Below, piece by piece: positions 57,971 to 64,000 of a DNA stretch of 64,000 nt. Positions within the stretch are counted from its first letter, which is position 1. The number at the start of each line of letters is the position of its first letter. A program made the position numbers and the translations under genes. The notes under the pieces were generated by a model. That model ran no database searches. It worked only from the letters and a program-made list of their open reading frames with translations, and was not told the origin of the DNA. This stretch comes from Gammaproteobacteria bacterium (GTDB lineage Bacteria > Pseudomonadota > Gammaproteobacteria > Pseudomonadales > Halieaceae), in assembly GCA_030426545.1 (NCBI GenBank), contig JAUHYL010000004.1, forward strand, positions 1 through 64,000, in the 5' to 3' direction.

Positions 57971-59140
57971 CTAACCCAGCGCGCCAATCTCCTCACCCAG
58001 AACCTTCAGGAACTGGGCGCCAACCGCGCCATCAATGACACGGTGGTCACAGGAGAGTGTTGCGCTGACCATGGTGGCCACAGTCTGCTCTCCGTCCCGC
58101 ACCACCACACGCGGCTCACCCTTTCCCAGTGCGAGAATGGCGCCCATGGGCGGATTGACAATGGCCGTGAAATTGCTGACCCCGAACATGCCGAGGTTGG
58201 ACACCGTGAACGAGCCGCCAGTGATATCTTCTTTCGCAAGCTTGCCCGCCCTGGTTTTCTCAGCGAACGCTGCTATCGCGACAGCGATTTCAGCGGGTGA
58301 CAGCGTTTGTGCCTTGCGCAAAGTGGCCGGGTACAAACCGTCATCCGTTGCAATGGCCACCGAAATGTTGGCATCACGAAACTGGTGCACATCGTCTCCC
58401 ACCAGATTGACGTTGACGCGCGGCTCCTTGATCAGCGCCTGGGCAACACACCACACGATCAGGTCATTCACTGACACCCTGGTGTCACCGGCTGCGTTCA
58501 GTGCCTCGCGATGGGCGAGCAGCCCGTCCAGTTCAAAATCCACAGTCAGGTAGAAGTGTGGGATCTGTTGCTTCGCTTCAGTGAGGCGTTTGGCGATTGT
58601 CTTGCGTGTGGGGCTGAGCGGAATGATCTCAACATCGTCTGCGGTGGCCGTAATGTCGCTGCCGGCCGCGCGCACGTCGTCTTCGGTGATGCGTCCGCGA
58701 CGTCCGGTTCCAGTGACGGCATTCAGGTCTACGCCCAGTTCCTGGGCCAGTTTGCGCACTGACGGACTGGAGCGCTTGTTGGCATCGGTGGCACCGGCAG
58801 TCGTCGCGGTTGGCGCCTCAGCTGCTTCGGGCTGCTGCTCGGCCGGTGTGCCGGCGAAGCTCGCAATAAACTCATCGATCGCGGTGTCGTCCACTTCCGC
58901 GGCGGCAATCACGCCCAACAGGGCACCCACCGGGTGAGCATCGCCCTCCTCGGCCAGAATGCGCCGCAGCACTCCGTCCACGGGAGAATCCCAGACGTTG
59001 ACGATTTTGTCTGATTCCATTTCGAACACTTCGTCGCCCTTGGCAACGCTGTCACCGGGCGCCTTGTTCCAGGCGGTAATGGTGCCTTCCACCATTTCGA
59101 TGCCCCACTTGGGCACTGCAATCGGGTAAATATCGCTCAT
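57971..59140 (-). CDS. Dihydrolipoamide acyltransferase (E2) of a 2-oxoacid/acetoin dehydrogenase
   Basis: A 389-residue E2 subunit. One lipoyl domain (1-~80) has the lipoylated Lys45 in EMESDKIVNVW. The E1/E3-binding domain is at about 122-158 (SSPSVRKLAQELGVDLNAVTGTGRRGRITEDDV in parts), followed by the catalytic acyltransferase with His366 in SCDHRVIDGAVG. The acyl group may be acetyl (acetoin or pyruvate) or branched. It is third in the operon E1alpha-E1beta-E2; no E3 gene follows, so the general dihydrolipoamide dehydrogenase must serve. Confidence 0.92.
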   Translation of the reverse strand: MSDIYPIAVPKWGIEMVEGTITAWNKAPGDSVAKGDEVFEMESDKIVNVWDSPVDGVLRRILAEEGDAHPVGALLGVIAAAEVDDTAIDEFIASFAGTPAEQQPEAAEAPTATTAGATDANKRSSPSVRKLAQELGVDLNAVTGTGRRGRITEDDVRAAGSDITATADDVEIIPLSPTRKTIAKRLTEAKQQIPHFYLTVDFELDGLLAHREALNAAGDTRVSVNDLIVWCVAQALIKEPRVNVNLVGDDVHQFRDANISVAIATDDGLYPATLRKAQTLSPAEIAVAIAAFAEKTRAGKLAKEDITGGSFTVSNLGMFGVSNFTAIVNPPMGAILALGKGEPRVVVRDGEQTVATMVSATLSCDHRVIDGAVGAQFLKVLGEEIGALG

Positions 59141-59152
59141 CGTTAACAGGCG

Positions 59153-60160
59153 CTAGGCCATGACCTCCTGGATGCTTGCCTTGACCTTGTTGACGTCAGG
59201 AATGTAGGCCGCTTCCAGTTCCGGCGAGAACGGCGTGGGACTGTGCGGTGCGCTGACCATCTGCACGGGCGCCTTCAGGGCGCTGAACGCCTTGCTCGCC
59301 ACCAGTGCGGCGATATCAGCGGTCAGCCCGCAGCGTGGCGGTGATTCATCCACGACCACCAGGCGGCCGGTGGCCTCTACGCTCTCCAGTATCGCAGCCT
59401 CATCCAGGGGCGAACTGGTGCGCGGGTCAATCAGGTCGCAGCTGATGCCGTCGCTTTCCAGCGCGTCGATGGCAGCGGCGGCGCGGTTCACCATCTGGCC
59501 GAAGGCGACTACCGTTACATCGTCGCCCTCGCGCACGAACGCGGCCTCGCCGAAAGGGATGGTGTACGCTTCGTCCGGAACCTCGCAGGCCTCCTGGTAG
59601 AGCGCCTTGGGCTCAAAGAACAGTACGGGATCATCATCCTGGATGGCCTGCAACAGCAGCCCCTTGGCATCGTAGGCATTGGAGGGAATGACCACTTTGA
59701 GACCAGGGAAGGAGGTCATTACCTGGTACATGGACTGACTGTGCTGGCCGGCCGCGGAAAAGCCGCCACCCGAGGCAAAGCGGATCACCGCCGGACATTT
59801 GCTCTTGCCGCCGAACATATAGCGGAATTTGCCCATCTGGTTGACGATTTGATCCATGCACACGCCGACGAAGTCAGCGAACATGATCTCGGCCACCGGC
59901 CGCATGCCAACCAGCGCTGCGCCGGAAGCGGCGCCCACGATAGCGGACTCAGAAATGGGTGTGTCGATACAGCGGTCGGGGCCGAATTTCTTATACAGAC
60001 CGCTGGTGACCCCAAACACTCCCCCTACCTCTCCGACCTTGCCGCTGGGACTGCCGTTACAGCCGGCCACGTCTTCACCGATGACGAACACTGAATCATC
60101 GGCCTCCATCGCCTGGTGAAGGGCTTCGTTAATCGCATCGCGCATGGTTTTCTCTGGCAT
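59153..60160 (-). CDS. Dehydrogenase E1 component, beta subunit
   Basis: A 335-residue transketolase-type E1 beta subunit. EKTMRDAINEALHQAMEADDSVFVIGEDVAGCNG and FGPDRCIDTPISESAIVGAASGAALVGMRPVAEIMFADF are characteristic, and the C-terminal domain with LDPRTSSPLDEAAI-like LIDPRTSSPLDEAAILESV is complete. It pairs with the alpha subunit encoded 11 bp upstream to hold thiamine diphosphate. Similarity to acetoin (AcoB) and pyruvate E1 beta subunits cannot be separated by eye. Confidence 0.93.
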   Translation of the reverse strand: MPEKTMRDAINEALHQAMEADDSVFVIGEDVAGCNGSPSGKVGEVGGVFGVTSGLYKKFGPDRCIDTPISESAIVGAASGAALVGMRPVAEIMFADFVGVCMDQIVNQMGKFRYMFGGKSKCPAVIRFASGGGFSAAGQHSQSMYQVMTSFPGLKVVIPSNAYDAKGLLLQAIQDDDPVLFFEPKALYQEACEVPDEAYTIPFGEAAFVREGDDVTVVAFGQMVNRAAAAIDALESDGISCDLIDPRTSSPLDEAAILESVEATGRLVVVDESPPRCGLTADIAALVASKAFSALKAPVQMVSAPHSPTPFSPELEAAYIPDVNKVKASIQEVMA

Positions 60161-60171
60161 AACGGTTTCTC

Positions 60172-61155
60172 CTATGCGCTGCCGGCGGAATAGTTAATGT
60201 AGACGTCGCTGGTGACCTGATCCGGCGTGGGCCGCGGCGCCGCTTTCGCCTCCGTGACTGACTGCTCAATCAACGCCATGACTTCTGCGTCGATGGCGTC
60301 CAGTTCCTCCTGGGAAACGTCGCCGGATTCTGCCATGGAGGCGCGGAAATTCTTGAGACAGCAGGAGTTCTCCCGCAGATCGTCCAGTTCGCCATCCGCG
60401 CGGTAGTACTGCGGATCGCCGACAAAGTGCCCGTGAAAGCGACCGGTCTCGGCGAATACGCCGGCCGGTCCATTGCCGCCCCGCGCATGTTCAATCGCCT
60501 TGGCAGCCGCTTCATAGACAGAGAAAAAATCGGCGCCATCGGCCACGAATACCGGAAATCCGAAGCTCTCTGTGCGCGCCTTCAGGTCGTCGCAACCCAC
60601 CGCATAGCTGATATTGGTGTGTTCGGAGTAGTAGTTGTTCTCGATCACGAATACAGCCGGCACCTTGAGCACAACGGCGAGGTTCATCGCTTCGAAACAG
60701 GTGCCCTGGTTCACTGAGCCATCACCGGAAAAAGAAACCGCGACGCGGCCATTTTTGCGAATCTTCGCAGCCAGCGCTGCGCCCACCGAAATGGGTGGGC
60801 CGCCGGCGACAATACCGTTGGCACCGAGAATGCCCTTCTCCATATCGGCCACGTGCATGGAACCGCCCTTGCCCTTGCACAGCCCTTCCGACGAACCGAA
60901 CAGCTCTTTCATCATGCCGATCACGTCGGCGCCCTTGGCGATGCAGTGCCCGTGGCCGCGATGGGTCGATATGATGGTGTCTTCGTCGCCCAGGTTTTCA
61001 CAGACGCCGACGGCGTTTGCTTCCTGCCCGGTATAAAGGTGGGTGAAGCCGGCTATCTGGCCGTTCATGATCTCCGCGTGGGCGCGCTCCTCGAACTCGC
61101 GGATGGTCTTCATCTGGCGGTAGGCCCGCAACAGTTTTTCCTTGGGTAAACTCAC
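60172..61155 (-). CDS. Thiamine-diphosphate-dependent dehydrogenase E1 component, alpha subunit
   Basis: A 327-residue E1 alpha subunit. The thiamine diphosphate/Mg motif GDGSVNQG...ENN is at 144-174, and the phosphorylation-loop region GHGHCIAKGADVIGMMKELFGSSEGLCKGKGGSMHVAD is typical of the PDH/AcoA family. First gene of the three-gene operon. Length and the absence of an N-terminal extension fit AcoA of acetoin dehydrogenase as well as short PDH-type E1 alpha. Confidence 0.93.
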   Translation of the reverse strand: MSLPKEKLLRAYRQMKTIREFEERAHAEIMNGQIAGFTHLYTGQEANAVGVCENLGDEDTIISTHRGHGHCIAKGADVIGMMKELFGSSEGLCKGKGGSMHVADMEKGILGANGIVAGGPPISVGAALAAKIRKNGRVAVSFSGDGSVNQGTCFEAMNLAVVLKVPAVFVIENNYYSEHTNISYAVGCDDLKARTESFGFPVFVADGADFFSVYEAAAKAIEHARGGNGPAGVFAETGRFHGHFVGDPQYYRADGELDDLRENSCCLKNFRASMAESGDVSQEELDAIDAEVMALIEQSVTEAKAAPRPTPDQVTSDVYINYSAGSA

Positions 61156-61464
61156 GGTTCGACTCCTTATTCGGCGGCGATTGCGACAGCGGCTGCGGCA
61201 GTGTGTGGGCAGACCTTGCTAAACGCAATCGAAAGACAGCCACTGTGCCAATCCGAGTGAATATAGGGGAATTTTCAGCCAAAAACAATCAGGATTGCTT
61301 GTTTTTTCGAAAAGCGAAACGCGTGGTACGCAGGTGCAGCGGGCCAACGGATTGTACCGCCCCTGCCCGACAAAATTGTCTCCCCAATTTGCACCGTTGC
61401 TGCATAGTCAATCTCAGGAAAGACGGTTCATAATGACGGAATAATAAGTATTCGAGGAATTGCC
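61156..61464. promoter_or_regulatory. Divergent region E1alpha / TonB receptor
   Basis: This 309-bp gap serves two head-to-head genes. It contains small dyads CAATC-AG-GATTG (61286-61297) and TTTTCGAAAA (61304-61313), which may bind regulators, and CATAAT (61429-61434) as a weak -10 for the receptor gene. No strong -35 is seen. GAGGAATTGCC precedes the receptor ATG. Confidence 0.4.
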
Positions 61465-63744
61465 ATGTATCGCCTACCGCTGCCGCTCGCTATCGCCACC
61501 CTGGGACTCTTATCCGGGCCTGCACTTTCTGCACCCACGCTGGAAGAAGTGATCGTCACGGCGGAACGACGGGAACAGTCGCTACAGGATGTTCCCATCT
61601 CTATTGCCGCTTTCAGTGAAAACACGCTGGAGAAGATGGGGGTGTATGACATCAAGGGGCTCGCTTCCAAGGTGCCCAACGTGGTGGTGAATGAATTTAC
61701 CGGCTCATCGACCACCGTGCGCCTGTTCATCCGCGGCGTGGGCCAGAACGACGTGCAGGTTACCCAGGATCCCTCCGTGGCTCTGTACATGGACGGTGTG
61801 TATATAGGTTCCTCCGTGGGCACCGCCTTTGAGAGCGCCGATATTAAGCGGGTGGAGATACTGCGCGGTCCACAGGGCACGCTGTATGGTCGCAATGCCA
61901 CCGGCGGTGCCATCAACCTGATTACCAACCGGGCGAGCACCGAGGAACTCACGTTCCGACAACGATTGACCTACGGCGATTTCGGTGAATTCCGCTCGCG
62001 TTCCATTCTTAACCTGCCACTCACCGACACCGTCGCGGTAAAACTGGCCTATTCCTACTCTGAACGGGATGCGCTGGTGGAAAACCTCGGTGCCGGAGAA
62101 GACTGGGGAATCGAGGAACGGGACAATATCACCGCCGACATTCACTGGGACCTGGCGGACAACATCACACTGGACTACAAGTATGATCGATCCTCAATAG
62201 AGGATTCCTCGCGCCTGTCCCAGGTGCTGGGCTTCGACTTTTCCGCGCCCGCAGCCGGTGTCATCCAGTTTGAGAATCCCGCGCTAAGGCCTGACGGCCA
62301 ACCGGTGGATTCCTCCGCCGGCCGTCTCGACAAGGCCACCAGCTTTGATGCAATTGCCATCGGCGACGTGGAAATAGATGCCCATACGCTAAACATTGAG
62401 TGGGCGTTGAGTGATGCGCTGACCCTGCGCTCGATCACCGGCTATCGTGATGTTGCCGCTTTTACACAAAATTCACAGACGCCGGTCACCTCCCTGTTCG
62501 GCAATTTCTCGGTAACCGACGGTCAGCCCGACACACGCTTCGAGCAGCTTTCACAGGAGTTTCAGTTGCTCGGCAGCAGCGAGACGCTGAACTGGGTAGC
62601 GGGACTGTACTATTACGAGGACGAGTCGAGGGAAGACAACCTCGGTTCGAGCAACGGTTCAGAAGCGCTGCCGGAGGGCGTGCTGGTGGATTTTACCTCG
62701 ACAGAGAACACCTCTATCGCACTGTTCGGCCAGGCAACGTGGTCTCCCGCGAGCCTGGAACGCTGGCACTTTACGCTGGGCGCCCGCTACTCCGACGACA
62801 ACCGCAAGGCCTTTCGCGACAATAACCGCGTCAGTTTTGGCCTGGGCGGCGCCCCGACGCCCGTACCGCCCTTCCGCGCGAATTACGACCGTGACTTTGA
62901 CGAGTTCAATCCCTCGTTCACCGTGGAGTACGATTTGAACGCCGACGCCAACGTCTATGCAAAGTTAGTGACGGCCTACAAATCCGGCGGCACCAGCCAG
63001 CGTTCTACCACGGAAGACAATTTTCTGACCGGGTTTGAACCGGAAGATCTCGTTTCCTACGAACTGGGTTACAAGGGTGACATCGCCAACGGTCGGGTGC
63101 GCTTTAACGCCGCGTTGTTTTACATGGAGTACGAGGGCTATCAGCAGAGCGTTCAAACCGGGCGCAACGCGGGCGAGAGGGACTTTATCAACATCGACGA
63201 CGCCGACATCGCAGGCCTGGAGTTTGACCTGACCGCAGCCCTCACCGACTCACTGACCGGCACGTTGAGCTACGGCTACCTCGACGCGAAGTTTGGGACT
63301 GACACCGTTTCTTATGAACAGATCGACGACAACGCCGCGAGTGGGGTTTCGACGGTCACAGAGGAACTGACAGAAAACCTGGCCCTGGCGCCGGAGCACA
63401 GCATCACGGCCTCACTGGATTACACGCGCCCACTTTCGTTTGGCGTGCTGCAGGCGAACGTGAATGTGCAGTACCAGGATGAGGCAAATGGCGGCGTACA
63501 AATTCCTACAGGTGTATTGAATGATCGAACACTGCTCGCAGCCACGCTTGGCATTGCAGAGATTGCGCTGGGGGATGCCGGCCGACTTCGCATTTCACTG
63601 TGGGGAGAAAACCTGCTCGACGAGGAGTACCACATCGGCAACATCCGCCAGGCCACCTTTGACACACTGGGTTTTACCAGCGGTCTGGCGACCTTTGGTG
63701 ATCCGCGGACCTACGGCATCACGCTCGAATACGAGTTCAACTAG
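61465..63744 (+). CDS. TonB-dependent receptor
   Basis: A 759-residue outer-membrane receptor. The signal peptide (1-23, ending LSA) is followed by a TonB-box-like LEEVIVTAERR at 26-36 and a plug domain with VFIRGVGQND-type LFIRGVGQNDVQVTQDPSVALYMDGVYIG and VEILRGPQGTLYGRNATGGAINLITN. The rest is a 22-strand barrel ending YGITLEYEFN. The wording of the plug is that of the large Caulobacter/Sphingomonas-like receptor group, many of which import sugars, lipids or other non-iron compounds. The neighbouring E1/E2 operon may supply context, but the ligand is unknown. Confidence 0.93.
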   Translation: MYRLPLPLAIATLGLLSGPALSAPTLEEVIVTAERREQSLQDVPISIAAFSENTLEKMGVYDIKGLASKVPNVVVNEFTGSSTTVRLFIRGVGQNDVQVTQDPSVALYMDGVYIGSSVGTAFESADIKRVEILRGPQGTLYGRNATGGAINLITNRASTEELTFRQRLTYGDFGEFRSRSILNLPLTDTVAVKLAYSYSERDALVENLGAGEDWGIEERDNITADIHWDLADNITLDYKYDRSSIEDSSRLSQVLGFDFSAPAAGVIQFENPALRPDGQPVDSSAGRLDKATSFDAIAIGDVEIDAHTLNIEWALSDALTLRSITGYRDVAAFTQNSQTPVTSLFGNFSVTDGQPDTRFEQLSQEFQLLGSSETLNWVAGLYYYEDESREDNLGSSNGSEALPEGVLVDFTSTENTSIALFGQATWSPASLERWHFTLGARYSDDNRKAFRDNNRVSFGLGGAPTPVPPFRANYDRDFDEFNPSFTVEYDLNADANVYAKLVTAYKSGGTSQRSTTEDNFLTGFEPEDLVSYELGYKGDIANGRVRFNAALFYMEYEGYQQSVQTGRNAGERDFINIDDADIAGLEFDLTAALTDSLTGTLSYGYLDAKFGTDTVSYEQIDDNAASGVSTVTEELTENLALAPEHSITASLDYTRPLSFGVLQANVNVQYQDEANGGVQIPTGVLNDRTLLAATLGIAEIALGDAGRLRISLWGENLLDEEYHIGNIRQATFDTLGFTSGLATFGDPRTYGITLEYEFN

Positions 63745-63775
63745 GCCAGCGGGTACCGGCGGCCAGGCGACGCTG

Positions 63776-64000
63776 CTACCAGCCGCCGCCACCGCCGCCG
63801 CCACCACCACCGCCGGAAAAGCCCCCACCGCCACCGCCAGAACTGCTGCCAGGGGCCGTCGATGCCGATGAAACGGCCGAGTTGAAACCACTGCCCACTG
63901 CCGTGGAAAAACTACCGAGTCGCGCGGCGTTGAAATTCCCGTTGTACCAGGCCGGGTGATACGGCTGGCCGGTTTGAGGATCACGGACCTTGGCAAGCAC
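63776..64000 (-). CDS. DUF2207-type protein, C-terminal fragment
   Basis: Only the last 74 residues or so are in the window; the reading frame runs on past the right edge, and the GTG at the edge need not be the start. The fragment contains LAKVRDPQTGQPYHPAWY and ends in a Ser/Gly run of the form GGGGGGFSGGGGG...GW. This tail is typical of DUF2207 membrane proteins, whose function is unknown. It is convergent with the receptor gene. Confidence 0.7.
   Translation of the reverse strand: MLAKVRDPQTGQPYHPAWYNGNFNAARLGSFSTAVGSGFNSAVSSASTAPGSSSGGGGGGFSGGGGGGGGGGGW

Overview
The window reads as chromosomal DNA of a marine-type gammaproteobacterium. The first 24 kb carries, in order, purB-hflD-mnmA-nudJ-rluE-icd-clpS-clpA-infA-bpt-aat-trxB-ftsK-lolA-rarA-crcB-serS-cysG-prc. 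From memory this is largely the gene order of Pseudomonas, though no cspD is visible between icd and clpS. Together with the lipid-catabolic accessory genes and the TonB-dependent receptor, it suggests a relative of the Halieaceae/OM60 group; that placement is inference, as no rRNA gene is present.

Layout. (1) 1-24 kb: housekeeping block. It covers ribosomal oxygenase, purine synthesis, tRNA and rRNA modification, TCA cycle, a complete set of N-degron recognition genes (clpS, clpA, bpt, aat) with infA among them, thioredoxin reductase, chromosome segregation, lipoprotein carrier, replication repair, fluoride export, seryl-tRNA synthetase, siroheme synthesis and the Prc protease. (2) 24-44 kb: accessory region rich in acyl-CoA and flavin enzymes. 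It holds an orphan ArsJ-like transporter, a fused hydratase/hydroxyacyl-CoA dehydrogenase, two nitronate monooxygenase-family proteins, a crotonase, a cysteine-less double thioredoxin-fold protein, an adjacent acyl-CoA dehydrogenase pair, a metallo-beta-lactamase-fold hydrolase, a glutathione transferase-like protein, an SDR, DUF1330, DUF899, DUF2855 and LLM proteins, and two tandem paralogous lipoproteins of unknown function. Three promoter regions here share the dyad TGACACA-N5-TGYCR, which suggests one regulator. (3) 44-50 kb: glycosyltransferase, exported amidohydrolase, TetR-type regulator, then a visibly AT-richer patch (about 47.8-50.0 kb) with a coiled-coil protein and an alkylsulfatase-like hydrolase. 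(4) 50-55 kb: SDR, an EXPERA/emopamil-binding-like membrane protein divergent from a TetR gene across a perfect 8-bp-arm dyad, a lipoprotein and a phytanoyl-CoA dioxygenase-type enzyme. (5) 55-64 kb: a PQQ quinohaemoprotein dehydrogenase with an exported barrel-like protein, a three-gene 2-oxoacid/acetoin dehydrogenase operon (E1alpha, E1beta, E2, no E3), a TonB-dependent receptor, and the Gly-rich tail of a DUF2207-type protein cut by the window edge.

How it fits together. The first block is growth and protein-quality machinery. The rest looks like a collection of modules for taking up and oxidising hydrophobic or alcohol substrates. The combination of a paired acyl-CoA dehydrogenase, SDRs, crotonase, flavin enzymes and an EBP-like protein hints at isoprenoid or steroid-like substrates, but no gene here proves it. 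I saw no tRNA, rRNA, CRISPR array, insertion sequence or prophage.
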